Below are positions 33,933 through 43,270 of a stretch of 64,000 nt of DNA, piece after piece; position 1 is the stretch's first letter, and each line of letters begins with the position of its first letter. Source of the DNA: Methylobacterium sp. Leaf117 (lineage in GTDB: Bacteria; Pseudomonadota; Alphaproteobacteria; Rhizobiales; Beijerinckiaceae); assembly GCF_001422985.1 (NCBI RefSeq), contig NZ_LMNL01000034.1, forward strand, positions 579,188 to 643,187. Reading direction: 5' to 3'. The notes below the pieces were generated by a model. It searched no databases, was not told the origin of the DNA, and saw only the letters and a program-made list of their open reading frames with translations. The position numbers and the translations under genes are program-made.

Positions 33933-35983
33933 TGGCTGCCCCCGACATCCTCGACGCGCCCTCCGGCCGCAAGGCGGCCCTGGTCGAGGGCGCCCTGATC
34001 TGGAACGCCTTGTTCCTCAACGACATACGCCTCGCGTTCCGGCCCGAGACCGAGCCCCTGGTCTCGGTCGTCATGGTCTCGCGCGGGGCCCGGCACCTGC
34101 TGGCCTGGACGCTGGCCAAGCTCGCCGCGCAGCAGGCCTTCGCCGGCCCGGCCTTCGAGGTGATCCTGATCGACAACGCCTCCGATCCGGAAACCCGGGC
34201 GCTGTTCGGCCGGATCGACGGGGCGCAGATCCACCTCAACGACGAAAACATCGGTTTCGGCCCGGCCTGCAACCAGGGCGCGGCCAAGGCGCGGGGCCGG
34301 TACCTGCTGTTCCTCAACCCCGATGTCGACCTGATGCCCGGCGCCCTGGCGGCCCTGGTGGCGACCTTCTCGGAATCCGACGATATCGGCATCGTCGGCG
34401 CCCGGCTGGTGTTCCCTGGCGGCATCCTGCAGGAGGCCGGCGCGGGCTTCCAGGACGATCCGCAGCTCACCCATCCCCATGGGCGGGGCGGTCTCGACCC
34501 CTTCGCTCCAGAGGCCTCCTACACCCGCGACGTCGGCTACGTCTCCGGGGCGGTGCTGATGATCGAGGCCGCACTGTTCACCACGCTCGGCGGCTTCGAC
34601 GACTGGTTCGCGCCGGCCTATTTCGAGGATACCGACCTGTGCCTGCGCTGCCAGCAGGCCGGGCGGCGCGTCGTCTACCAGCCGCGCAGCATCGCGATCC
34701 ACGTGGAGAGCGCCACCAGCGTCCGGCGCGCCGACGTCGAAGCGTTGCTCGACCGCAACCGCATCCGCTTCCGCGAGCGGCATCGGGGCTGGCTGTTCGG
34801 GCAGGGGCCGGCGCGCACCGGGTTCGGACCCCGCGACGACGCGCCCTTCGCCCTGCGCATCCTCTACGTCGACGACCGGGCGCCACACCAGGATCTGGGG
34901 GCCGGGCTGCCGCGCGCCAACACCATCGTCAACGCGATGGCGGATCTCGGCTACGCGGTGACGGTGTGTTCGGTCTACGGCGAGCGCGAGGAACCGGCGC
35001 GAACCTACCGTGACCTTTCGGATCGGATCGAGGTGATCGAGCCCTGTGGGCGGGAGGGTTTCCGACGCCTCGTCAGCGAGCGCGCCGGTTTCTACGATGT
35101 GCTCTGGGTCAGCCGTCCGCCGCATGTCGGCATGGTCTGCGAGGTCCTGCACGACCTCGGCTTGAGCCCCCGGGATGTCGGGCGCTCCCGCGTGGTGTTC
35201 GACTGCGAATCTCTCTACGCCCTGCGCGACTTCGTCATCGCTACCCTCAAGGGCCGACCGGCCCCGGGACCGGCGCTGGCTCGAGCCACGACACTGGAAC
35301 TCCGGCCGGTTGCGGCGGCCGACAACGTGGTCTGCGTCTCGCCCGCCGATGCGCGGCTGCTCCGGCACGCCGGCATCGCCGATCCTGTGGTGCTCGGCCA
35401 TCTCCACGCAACGCATCCAAATCCCCCCGGCTTCGCGGCCCGCGCGGGCTTCGTCTTTATTGGCTCCCTTTCCCGCGAGGGAGAGCCCAACATCGATTCC
35501 CTCGACTGGTTCTTTGGAGAGGTCTGGACTCCTCTACGGACGCTCCTGCCGGAGGCGCGCATCACCATCATCGGCACCGTCGCGCCGTCCATTGCCGAGC
35601 GGCTGACCCGGCCCGGCGTCACCGTGCTGGGTCGGGTCGACGACATCGGTCCCGCGCTTGATGCCGCCCGCGTCGCCGTGGCGCCGACGCGCTTCGCCGC
35701 CGGCATCCCACACAAGGTGCTGGAGACCGTGACACGTGGCCTGCCGAGCGTCGTCACGCCTATCCTGGCCGGGCAGATGGGTTGGCCGGACGGCACGGGG
35801 TACCGGGTCCATGATTGGCACGATCCACCAGGCTTTGCCGAGACGCTGGCGCAGCTGCACCAGACCGAGTCCGCTTGGACCCAGGTTCAGCAGAACGGCC
35901 TCGCCCAGCTCGCCCGCGAGGACGATGCCGAGACCTTCGGTGCGGTCCTGCGCCGCCTGTGCGAGGCGCCGACCTTCACATGA
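33929..35983 (+). CDS. Two-domain glycosyltransferase (GT2-GT4 fusion)
   Basis: A 684-aa fusion. Residues about 45-300 are a GT-A family 2 domain: VSVVMVSRGARHLLAWTLAK, LIDNASDP, ENIGFGPACNQGAAKARG, NPDVDLMPGAL (metal-binding region near 131), and YFEDTDLCLRCQQAG. Residues about 310-684 form a GT-B domain: ILYVDDRAPHQDLGAGLPRA, VVFDCESLYALRDF, FVFIGSLSREGEPNIDSLDW and GIPHKVLETVTRGLPSVVT (donor site). Two active sites in one chain suggest stepwise addition of two sugars. No membrane helices. It overlaps both neighbours by 4 bp. Confidence 0.88.
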   Translation: MMAAPDILDAPSGRKAALVEGALIWNALFLNDIRLAFRPETEPLVSVVMVSRGARHLLAWTLAKLAAQQAFAGPAFEVILIDNASDPETRALFGRIDGAQIHLNDENIGFGPACNQGAAKARGRYLLFLNPDVDLMPGALAALVATFSESDDIGIVGARLVFPGGILQEAGAGFQDDPQLTHPHGRGGLDPFAPEASYTRDVGYVSGAVLMIEAALFTTLGGFDDWFAPAYFEDTDLCLRCQQAGRRVVYQPRSIAIHVESATSVRRADVEALLDRNRIRFRERHRGWLFGQGPARTGFGPRDDAPFALRILYVDDRAPHQDLGAGLPRANTIVNAMADLGYAVTVCSVYGEREEPARTYRDLSDRIEVIEPCGREGFRRLVSERAGFYDVLWVSRPPHVGMVCEVLHDLGLSPRDVGRSRVVFDCESLYALRDFVIATLKGRPAPGPALARATTLELRPVAAADNVVCVSPADARLLRHAGIADPVVLGHLHATHPNPPGFAARAGFVFIGSLSREGEPNIDSLDWFFGEVWTPLRTLLPEARITIIGTVAPSIAERLTRPGVTVLGRVDDIGPALDAARVAVAPTRFAAGIPHKVLETVTRGLPSVVTPILAGQMGWPDGTGYRVHDWHDPPGFAETLAQLHQTESAWTQVQQNGLAQLAREDDAETFGAVLRRLCEAPTFT

Positions 35984-36834
35984 CGATCCCGCTGCCGCCC
36001 CGCCTCATCCGCATCGCCACCACTTTGTTCCGCCGGGTGACCTTGGGGCGTGTGCCCCGGCTGTTCGACGCCGGTTACTACCGGACCCAGCATCCGGACG
36101 TTGCCCGCTCCGGCATCGACCCGTTTCTGCACTACGTGTGGCGCGGGGCGGCGCAGAACCGCGACCCCAGCGCCGATTTCGACACTGCCTTCTACAAGCA
36201 CCAGAGCGGCCGCATCCGCCTCGACCCGGTGCGCCACTACCTGCGCTTCGGCGCGAAGGCCGGCCTTGATCCGAACCCGAATTTCAGCACCCTGATGTAT
36301 GTGGCGCGCTATCCCGATATCGGGGCCGCTGGGGTCAACCCCCTGCTGCATTACCGCCAGGACGGCCGGGCCGAGGGCCGGGTCGCAGCCCCCTCTGCAT
36401 CGCAGCCAGAGGAATGGGTGCCCTTCCAGGGAGTGCGGGAAGCCCATCGCTGGGTCTATCCGGCGCAGGGTTCGTCGCGTTTCAGCGTGACCCTGCGACG
36501 GGACGTGCCGGCCACCGCCTGCCCCACCGCCCTGCCCCGCCTCTGCCTCGTGCTGACCCTGGACGGAGCCGAAATCGACGGGCTGGTGCAGAGCTTCGAC
36601 GCCTTCGCACATTCGGCGGCCGATGCGATCACGCTGACGGTCGACACCACCCTTCGACCGCATCCACCGCGTCCCACCCTGGTGCTCGCCCTGGAGCATG
36701 CCTTCCACGGACCTGGACCGGGCGGGACGATCCAGCTGCGCTACGCTGAGGCACGGATTTGGGACGTGGTGCCAGAACGCCCGCACGTGTTGCGGATCTG
36801 CCCAGCCGGCGCGCTGTCGATCCAAGTCCTCTGA
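35980..36834 (+). CDS. Glycan-locus repeat protein (three PDV...HY repeats)
   Basis: A 284-aa protein. Residues 29-135 hold three tandem copies, about 33-36 residues each, of a motif seen attached to bacterial glycosyltransferases: FDAGYYRTQHPDVARSGIDP with FLHYVWRGAAQNRDPS; a diverged copy FDTAFYKHQSG with VRHYLRFGAKAGLDPN; and LMYVARYPDIGAAGVNPLLH with YRQDGRAEGR. The remaining 150 residues are strand-rich with no recognised family (for example FSVTLRRDVPATACP). No signal peptide and no catalytic motif. As last gene of the coupled operon it may target or scaffold the transferases; this is inference. Confidence 0.75.
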   Translation: MTIPLPPRLIRIATTLFRRVTLGRVPRLFDAGYYRTQHPDVARSGIDPFLHYVWRGAAQNRDPSADFDTAFYKHQSGRIRLDPVRHYLRFGAKAGLDPNPNFSTLMYVARYPDIGAAGVNPLLHYRQDGRAEGRVAAPSASQPEEWVPFQGVREAHRWVYPAQGSSRFSVTLRRDVPATACPTALPRLCLVLTLDGAEIDGLVQSFDAFAHSAADAITLTVDTTLRPHPPRPTLVLALEHAFHGPGPGGTIQLRYAEARIWDVVPERPHVLRICPAGALSIQVL

Positions 36835-36887
36835 AGCGGAAAGCGCCCCCCGTCCGTCTTGTCGGGCTCGTTCGATGGCCCTGCGGG

Positions 36888-37580
36888 TCAGACGAGGTCG
36901 GCCAGAGCATCCGGGCAGTCGCCGTCGCGGGCGATGACGATGACCGGGACAGCCTGATGGCGACCCTGATGGCGACGGAGTGCCGCCGCCACGAAATCCG
37001 GTGACGTCGGCGCGTTCGGGCTCTCGCAAACGACGATCCCGCGGAGTGGAACCCCGTGGGCGCCTAGGGTTTCGGCGGCCGTGAGGGCGTGGCTGATGGC
37101 TCCGAGATAGGACCCCGAGACCATGAGGGCCGGCAGGCGGAGGGCCTTGAGCCAGTCGAGGCCGGTCGCGTCGCCGGTCACCGGACTCATCAGACCGCCG
37201 ACCCCCTCGATCAGGAGGGTACCGCCGGGCGAGATCCCGGCCATCTCGGTCCGGCACCAGTCGACAAGGTCATCCAGGGCCAGGGTCCGGCCCTCTTGCG
37301 CGGCGGCGAGATCGGGGCTGAGCGGCGCGGCGAAGCGCCAGGGCGAGCAGGCTTCTACGGTGCGAAGCGTCACGGGCAGGCCCTGCGCCGCAAGCAGGCG
37401 CGCTGTATCACTGTCCGCAAAACCGGGGGTACCGAGCGGCGGAACCCCGCTCGCCAAGGGCTTCAGAGTGCGTACGGTACGGCCCCGGTCGTGCAGACGC
37501 CGCGTCAGCGCGGCGGTGACGTAGGTCTTGCCGATCTCGGTCCCGGCACCGGCGATGAAGACGGCGCGGGCTCCGCTCAC
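36888..37580 (-). CDS. bioD: Dethiobiotin synthase
   Basis: BioD closes the ureido ring of dethiobiotin from DAPA, CO2 and ATP, the penultimate step of biotin synthesis. The 230-aa product has the P-loop GAGTEIGKTYV near residue 9, LKPLASGVPP near 38, the Mg-binding acid in IEGVGGLMSPVTG near 110, and SYLGAISHAL near 150. I chose the GTG at 37580 because the open frame upstream runs into fpr coding sequence. Only 13 bp separate it from the fpr stop. Other biotin genes are not adjacent; bioA lies 18 kb away. Confidence 0.9.
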   Translation of the reverse strand: MSGARAVFIAGAGTEIGKTYVTAALTRRLHDRGRTVRTLKPLASGVPPLGTPGFADSDTARLLAAQGLPVTLRTVEACSPWRFAAPLSPDLAAAQEGRTLALDDLVDWCRTEMAGISPGGTLLIEGVGGLMSPVTGDATGLDWLKALRLPALMVSGSYLGAISHALTAAETLGAHGVPLRGIVVCESPNAPTSPDFVAAALRRHQGRHQAVPVIVIARDGDCPDALADLV

Positions 37581-37593
37581 CTCCCGGTAAGAC

Positions 37594-38367
37594 TCACTTC
37601 TCGACAAACGCCTTCTCGATGACGTAGTGGCCGGCCTCGCCGTGATTGCCCTCCTCGTAGCCACCGTCTGTGAGCAGCTGGCGGGTGTCGCGGATCATGT
37701 CGGGCGAGCCGCACAGCATGAACCGATCGTTCTCCACCGACATCGGCGGCAGACCGATATCCTCGAACAGCTTGCCGGAGGTCATCAGATCGGTGATGCG
37801 GCCGCGGTTGCGGAAGGGCTCGCGGGTCACGGTCGGGTAGTAGATCAAACCGGCGCTGATGACCTCGCCGAGGAATTCGTGGTTCGGCAGGTCCTGCGTG
37901 ATGGTCTCGCCATAGGCGAGTTCCTGCACTTGGCGGCAGCCGTGGACGAGGACGACCTTCTCGAAGCGATCGTAGGTTTCCGGGTCCTTGATGATCGACA
38001 TGAAGGGCGCCAGGCCGGTGCCGGTGCCGAGCAGGTAGAGGTTCCTGCCCGGCATCAGGTTGTCGAGCACCAGGGTACCGGTCGGCTTCTTGCCGACGAT
38101 GATCGGGTCACCGACCTTGAGGTGCTGCAGCTTCGAGGTGAGCGGGCCGTTCGGAACCTTGATCGAGAAGAACTCCAGTTCCTCCTCGTAATTGGCCGAG
38201 ACGACGCTGTAGGCGCGCAAGAGCGGACGGCCCTCGACCTTGAGGCCCATCATCACGAACTCGCCGTTGCGGAAACGGAAGGCGGGATCGCGGGTGGTGC
38301 GGAAGGAGAACAGCGTGTCGGTCCAGTGATGGACGCTCAGCACACGCTCCTCGTTGAACTTGCTCAT
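37594..38367 (-). CDS. fpr: Ferredoxin/flavodoxin-NADP+ reductase
   Basis: A 257-aa cytoplasmic FAD enzyme that moves electrons between NADPH and ferredoxin or flavodoxin. FAD site: LLRAYSVVSANYEEELEF near residue 49 (RxYS motif) and SIKVPNGPLTS. NADP site: LLGTGTGLAPFMSII near 112, LVHGCRQ, and MLCGSPDMIRDT near 222. The C-terminal YVIEKAFVEK matches the bacterial subclass I FPR end. bioD follows 13 bp downstream, so the two are probably co-transcribed. Confidence 0.95.
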   Translation of the reverse strand: MSKFNEERVLSVHHWTDTLFSFRTTRDPAFRFRNGEFVMMGLKVEGRPLLRAYSVVSANYEEELEFFSIKVPNGPLTSKLQHLKVGDPIIVGKKPTGTLVLDNLMPGRNLYLLGTGTGLAPFMSIIKDPETYDRFEKVVLVHGCRQVQELAYGETITQDLPNHEFLGEVISAGLIYYPTVTREPFRNRGRITDLMTSGKLFEDIGLPPMSVENDRFMLCGSPDMIRDTRQLLTDGGYEEGNHGEAGHYVIEKAFVEK

Positions 38368-38512
38368 CGACGGTCCGTCTCGAATTTCGCTCGAATCTCG
38401 AAGCTTTGCGTGGGGTCTTCTCGCACCTGCGGTGGGCGCGTCAAGGCGGCGCGCGTACGCAGGTGCGCTGGGGGCAATGGTCTGGAATCGTTCTTAATTC
38501 TTCGGTTTTGCC

Positions 38513-39448
38513 TCACAGCGGCTTCAACCCCGTCTCGATCTCTGCACGGCGGCTTTCGAGAAAAGGCGGCAGAGCGAGGCGTTCGCCCAGCGTCTCAAGG
38601 GGCTCATCGGTGGCAAAGCCCGGACCGTCGGTGGCGATCTCGAACAGGATGCCGTTGGGCTCGCGGAAGTAGAGACTGCGGAAGTAGTAGCGATCCACCG
38701 GCCCGCTGGAAGGAATCCGTCGCACCCGGAGACGGTCGGCCCAAGCCTGATACTCGGCATCCGGAATCCGGAACGCGACGTGGTGGACGGCGCCCGCGCC
38801 TTGATGCGCAGGGCCGAGCTTCGGCTCGGCGAGGAGGTGAAGTTCAGCGGCTGGACCACCGGCTCCCATGCGGTAAACGCGGACCTCGCCTTCGGGCAGC
38901 TCATAGTTGCGATCGTGGCTCATGCCGAGGATGTCGGTCAGGACCGCTTCAGTCCGCGCGATCTGTCCCACACTCAAGCGGATCGGCCCGAGTCCGCGGA
39001 TCTGGTGCTCGGCCGGCACGGGACTTCCGGCCCAGGGATGGGCCTCCCCAACGCCCCCATCATCCACCAGCATCAGGCGCTGTCCCTCACCATCCTCGAA
39101 ATCGAGGGTGAGGCGACCGTCACGCTCCATCGGCACAGCGTGGGTCACGCCCTGCCGTGCCAAGTGCTCGCGCCACCACGCGATCGCGGCGGCGCCCGAG
39201 ACTCGCAGGCCGGTGCGGCTGATACTGTTGGTGCCGCGCCGCTCCGGCGGGGCCGGCCAGTCGAAAAAGGTGACATCGGTGCCGGGCGAGGCACGGCCAT
39301 CGGCATAGAACAGGTGGTAGGCCGACACGTCATCCTGGTTCACCGTCTTCTTCACCAGACGTAGGCCGAGCACCCGCGTGTAGAAGGCCAGGTTGTCTGC
39401 GGCCTGCGCGGTGATGGCGGTGAGATGGTGAATTCCGGTGAGCTGCAT
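38513..39448 (-). CDS. VOC-family ring-cleaving dioxygenase
   Basis: A 311-aa two-module glyoxalase/bleomycin-resistance (vicinal oxygen chelate) protein of the group annotated as ring-cleaving dioxygenases. Putative metal ligands are His in [10 protein letters not shown] at the N-terminus, His in [11 protein letters not shown] near 218, and Glu in [10 protein letters not shown] near 275. The first module includes [20 protein letters not shown]. The substrate is unknown; MhqO-like quinone detoxification has been shown for relatives. AAGGG precedes the ATG. It lies 145 bp upstream of fpr on the same strand. Confidence 0.9.
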   Translation of the reverse strand: MQLTGIHHLTAITAQAADNLAFYTRVLGLRLVKKTVNQDDVSAYHLFYADGRASPGTDVTFFDWPAPPERRGTNSISRTGLRVSGAAAIAWWREHLARQGVTHAVPMERDGRLTLDFEDGEGQRLMLVDDGGVGEAHPWAGSPVPAEHQIRGLGPIRLSVGQIARTEAVLTDILGMSHDRNYELPEGEVRVYRMGAGGPAAELHLLAEPKLGPAHQGAGAVHHVAFRIPDAEYQAWADRLRVRRIPSSGPVDRYYFRSLYFREPNGILFEIATDGPGFATDEPLETLGERLALPPFLESRRAEIETGLKPL

Positions 39449-39502
39449 CGGCTGACCCTTGAGCGACGGGCGATGCCGTCAGATAGGTGCGCCGCCCACC
39501 GA

Positions 39503-39531
39503 ACACAAAACGGCCCCCTCGCGGGGGCCGT
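39503..39531 (-). terminator. Rho-independent terminator after hupE
   Basis: On the minus strand ACGGCCCCC and GGGGGCCGT make a perfect 9-bp stem with loop GCGA, followed at once by TTTGTGT. It lies 37 bp past the hupE stop and just upstream of the dioxygenase gene, separating the two transcripts. Confidence 0.88.
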
Positions 39532-39567
39532 GCGATCGGAGACGTACACGGAAGTTGGGCGTGATGC

Positions 39568-40173
39568 TCAGAAAGCGCCGGCCAGAAGGCCGAGGCCGGC
39601 AACGGCCAGACCAACGCCGGCGACCCGCAGGGCGGCGAGGCTGCGGGCCAGACGCCCGGCGGACAGGCCAAGACCGAGTCCGACCGCGTGCAGGAGCGCA
39701 GTCGCACCGAGGAATCCAAGTCCGTAGGCGAGGCCCGAGCCCGTCTCCGGCATCTCGGCACCATGGGCATGCCCGTGGAACACCGCGAACGCGCCAACCA
39801 GCACCATGGCGGCAGCAACAGGCAGGGCAGGCCGCAGGGCCAGCGAGGCGCCCAGCACGACCACCGAGAGGGCGATGCCGATTTCCACGAAGGGAAGTCC
39901 GATGCCCGCAGCACCCAACGCTCCGCCGACAGCCATCATGCCAAGGAAGGACAGAGGCACCAGGACGAGGGCTCGGCCGCCGATCCGCGCCGCGATGAGG
40001 CCAACCGCCACCATGGCGAGGAGATGGTCGAGGCCGCTCAAGGGGTGGAGGAAGCCCTGTGCCAACCCGCTGGCCGCCTCATGGCCCGGATGCGCCAGGG
40101 CGGGCGTCGCAGCGAGGCCCATCGCTGCCACAAGGGCAAGGCGAACCGGCAGGGAGGCAAGGCGTGAGGTCAT
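39568..40173 (-). CDS. hupE: HupE/UreJ family metal transporter-like protein
   Basis: A 201-aa membrane protein with a signal peptide ending ATPALA-H, then HPGHEAASGLAQGFLHPLSG with LDHLLAMVAVGL, the family's His/Asp metal motif. About six helices follow, with a second His motif FAVFHGHAHGAEMP near residue 130. HupE/UreJ proteins take up Ni or Co or act in cation permeation; they usually sit beside urease or hydrogenase genes, neither of which is seen here. The gene stands alone with its own terminator. Confidence 0.88.
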   Translation of the reverse strand: MTSRLASLPVRLALVAAMGLAATPALAHPGHEAASGLAQGFLHPLSGLDHLLAMVAVGLIAARIGGRALVLVPLSFLGMMAVGGALGAAGIGLPFVEIGIALSVVVLGASLALRPALPVAAAMVLVGAFAVFHGHAHGAEMPETGSGLAYGLGFLGATALLHAVGLGLGLSAGRLARSLAALRVAGVGLAVAGLGLLAGAF

Positions 40174-40334
40174 CCGGACTGTCCCGAGCTTGAAAGCGAG
40201 CGGCGCGGCATCGCCGCCGCTCTGGCAGACACTAGCAACCGCACCCTAGCAACCGCCGTGCCCGCGTACAGTCCCAAGAACCCGGTCCGCGGCGCGGCGG
40301 TTCGTCCGCAGCGCCTGGGGAAATCGGTGCCCCG

Positions 40335-41636
40335 TCAGAAATCGGTGGGTCGCCCGGCGGCCACCACCAGCATCTTCCCATCCGCGAAGGTGCGGGCGCC
40401 GGCGCGGCGGATATCGGCCTGGGTCACGTTGGCGACGAGATCGTTGCGGCGGGCGATATAGTCCATGCCGAGGCCCTCGAAGGCGATCTGCACCAGCTGG
40501 TGGGCGATCTTGGTCGAGGTATCGAAGCCGAGGGCGTAGGAGCCGGTGAGATAGTCCTTCGCCTTCTGCAACTCCTCGTCGGACGGACCCTCGGTGATGA
40601 GGCGGCCGATCTCTTCGCCGATCACCGACAGGGCCTCGCCGACGCGCTCGTTCTTAGTGGCAGTGTAGCCCCAGGTCATCGACGCGGCGCGGTGGCTGAC
40701 CAGCGACGTGCCCACCGAGTAAGCGAGACCGCGCTTCTCGCGCACCTCCTGGAACAGGCGGGAGGTGAAGGAGCCGCCGCCGAGGATGTGATTGAGAACG
40801 TAGGCCGGAATGAAGTCGGGGTCGCGCCAGGGCACGCCGTTCATGCCGAAGCGGATCACCGATTGCGGGACGTCGAGGTCGACGACGTGGCGCGCGCCGA
40901 TGTTCTGCATTCGGGTCTGAGGCACGGCCTTGAGGGGGGCGGCCAGAGCGAGCCTGCCGAAGGCCCGTTCGAGGCTTTCCGCCAGCCGTGCGGCGTCGAT
41001 GGCGCCCACCGCCGCGACCTTCAAACCGCCACGCCCGATGATCTGGCGATGCATCGTCACGAGATCGTCGCGGGTGATCGCCGCGATGCTCTCGGGCGTG
41101 CCGGACGACGGGCGGGCATAGGGATGGCCGGCATAGGCCTCGGCGAAGAAGCGGCGCGAGGCCATCACACCTGGATCGTTCTGCTGGTAGCGCAGCCCAG
41201 CCAGGGTCTGAGCCCGCACCCGCTCGATGGCGTCGGGGTCGAGGCGCGGCTTGGCAAGGGCGAGCGCGAGGAGGTCGATGGCTTCGTCCGCATGCTTGAC
41301 CAGCATCTTGAGCGAGCCGCCCAGGGCGTCGGAGCCGGCATGGAACGAGAGTTCGATGGCTCGGGCCGCGAGGCGCTCCTGGAAGGCGTCCGAGGACAGG
41401 TCGCCCGCCCCTTCGTCGAGGAGGCGAGCGAGCATTTGGGCCACGCCGGCCTTGCCCTCCGGGTCCTGGGCCGCGCCGCCCTCGAAGGTGAAGGCCAGGG
41501 CGATCAGCGGCACCACCGGGGATTCGACGTGCCACGCCTCGATGCCGGGGGCGGTCGCGACGGGAACGGCCTGGGTCGGCGAGGTCGCGGAGCGGGTGGC
41601 GGACGTGTCGAGCAGGTCGGTGGTGGCCACGTTCAT
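40335..41636 (-). CDS. M16 peptidase-like subunit lacking the zinc motif
   Basis: A 433-aa insulinase-fold protein. At the position of the zinc motif HxxEH it reads QMLARLLDEGAGD, so it is probably not catalytic. The C-terminal M16 domain with FTSRLFQEVREKRGLAYSV near residue 305 (the Arg and Tyr that bind substrate carboxyl groups) is intact. This matches the inactive, substrate-binding partner in two-subunit processing peptidases (mitochondrial MPP alpha-like). The catalytic partner gene lies 101 bp upstream on the same strand. Confidence 0.92.
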   Translation of the reverse strand: MNVATTDLLDTSATRSATSPTQAVPVATAPGIEAWHVESPVVPLIALAFTFEGGAAQDPEGKAGVAQMLARLLDEGAGDLSSDAFQERLAARAIELSFHAGSDALGGSLKMLVKHADEAIDLLALALAKPRLDPDAIERVRAQTLAGLRYQQNDPGVMASRRFFAEAYAGHPYARPSSGTPESIAAITRDDLVTMHRQIIGRGGLKVAAVGAIDAARLAESLERAFGRLALAAPLKAVPQTRMQNIGARHVVDLDVPQSVIRFGMNGVPWRDPDFIPAYVLNHILGGGSFTSRLFQEVREKRGLAYSVGTSLVSHRAASMTWGYTATKNERVGEALSVIGEEIGRLITEGPSDEELQKAKDYLTGSYALGFDTSTKIAHQLVQIAFEGLGMDYIARRNDLVANVTQADIRRAGARTFADGKMLVVAAGRPTDF

Positions 41637-41737
41637 GGGAACCTCATGCTGTGCGTGGGGCGCGGCGGCAGGGCCGCGGCCTCTCGAAGGGGATCGGCCA
41701 GCCGCGGGGTCGGATCGGCCGCGCGGCCTGAAAGGCC

Positions 41738-43117
41738 TCAGGCTGCTTCGGCTTCGCGAGCCTTGGTCAGGTAACCGGTCACGGAGCGGGACGGCGTCAG
41801 GTAGCGCTCGGCCACCGCCGTGAGGCGCGCCTGCGTCACGCCCTCGATGTCGGAGGGCCAGCGCCGGACCTCCTCGATCGACTCGCCGATGGCGAGGGCC
41901 GAGCCGTAGATGCGGGCCAGCGAGGACTGGCTGTCGGAGGAATAGACCGTCTCGGCCACGAGCCGGGTCTTGGCCCGCTCGATCGCTTCCGCACTCAAGG
42001 CCTCGGAGGGAACGCGGCGGAGGACGCGGTCGACCTCCTCCTCCAGCTTCTCCAGGCTGACGCCCTCGGCCGGGATCGCGTAGACTGAGAATCGGGTGTC
42101 GTCGATGGCCGAGCCCATGTACCAGGCGCCGGCATTCACGGCGACGCCGAGTTCCATCACCAGCTTGCGGTAGAGGTAGGAGGTCGAGCCACCGCCCATG
42201 ACCTCGGCGAGCAGTTCGAGCGCATGGCACTCGCCGTCTCGCGCAGTAATGCAGGACGGGGTTAGGTAGAGGCGCTGCAGGGTCGGCTGCTCGACCTTGG
42301 GATCGGCGACCGCGAGGCGGCGGAGCGCCCGCGGCTCCGGCTCCTTGGCGCGGATGCGCAGCGGCCGGGTGCCCTGCGGAGTAACGCGGCCGTAGGTGTC
42401 GTCGGCCATGCGGCGAACGTCGTCCGGGGTCACGTCGCCGGCAACCACCAGGATGGCATTCTCCGGCGTGTAGAAGCGCTTGTAATAGTCGAGAGCGTGC
42501 GTGCGGTTCAGTTCCTCGATCTCGTGCATCCAGCCGATGATCGGCGTGCCGTAGGGATGATGCACGAAGAGCGAGGCAGCCATCGCCTCGGACAGCTGCG
42601 CCGACGGGTCGGTCTCGACCCGCATGCGGCGCTCCTCCAGCACCACGTCGCGCTCGGGCGCCACAACGGCATCGTCGAGGACGAGACCGGTCATGCGGTC
42701 GGCCTCGAATTCCATCATCGTCCGCAGGTGATCGCGGGCGACGCGCTGGAAATAGGCGGTGTAATCGTAGGAGGTGAAGGCGTTCTCCTGGCCGCCGAGG
42801 CCGGAGACGGCCTTGGAGAAGGCGCCGATCGGGTGCTGCTCGGTCCCCTTGAACATCAGGTGCTCAAGGAAATGGGCGATGCCTGACTGGCCGAGCGGAT
42901 CATCGGCCGAGCCGTTGCGGTACCACACCATATGCGTGACGACCGGGGCGCGGTGATCGGGAACGACGACGACATCGAGTCCATTGTCGAGGGCGAAGGC
43001 ACTGACCTCGGGCCCACCTGCCTCGGAGCGTCCGAAGGGAGCGGCTTCCGCCCGACCGGCGCTGCCGTGCCGGCGCGTCGGTCCGAAGAGGGGCGTGTCC
43101 TTCCTGAACAGATGCAT
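41738..43117 (-). CDS. M16 zinc metallopeptidase (catalytic subunit)
   Basis: A 459-aa pitrilysin/processing peptidase-type enzyme. The zinc motif HFLEHLMFKGT (HxxEH) lies near residue 82, with the downstream Glu in the helix following VARDHLRTMMEFEADRMTGL. The second M16 domain contains STSYLYRKLVMELGVAVNAG. AGGAAGAGC precedes the ATG at 43117; the frame is open to 43192. No signal peptide is visible. Pairing with the zinc-less subunit downstream suggests a heterodimer. Confidence 0.93.
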   Translation of the reverse strand: MHLFRKDTPLFGPTRRHGSAGRAEAAPFGRSEAGGPEVSAFALDNGLDVVVVPDHRAPVVTHMVWYRNGSADDPLGQSGIAHFLEHLMFKGTEQHPIGAFSKAVSGLGGQENAFTSYDYTAYFQRVARDHLRTMMEFEADRMTGLVLDDAVVAPERDVVLEERRMRVETDPSAQLSEAMAASLFVHHPYGTPIIGWMHEIEELNRTHALDYYKRFYTPENAILVVAGDVTPDDVRRMADDTYGRVTPQGTRPLRIRAKEPEPRALRRLAVADPKVEQPTLQRLYLTPSCITARDGECHALELLAEVMGGGSTSYLYRKLVMELGVAVNAGAWYMGSAIDDTRFSVYAIPAEGVSLEKLEEEVDRVLRRVPSEALSAEAIERAKTRLVAETVYSSDSQSSLARIYGSALAIGESIEEVRRWPSDIEGVTQARLTAVAERYLTPSRSVTGYLTKAREAEAA

Positions 43118-43270
43118 CGAAGCTCTTCCTTCTGCGGCTGGCAGCCTGCGAGGGCCATCCGTCATGTTGGCATTGCGCCGGCTCCACGCCACGGGGGTGC
43201 GTCGGAGGGGCAGGAAACGGGTTCTCTCGCGACGCCCGCACCCTGCGCGGCGCCGAGCCTGATCCGGAAT

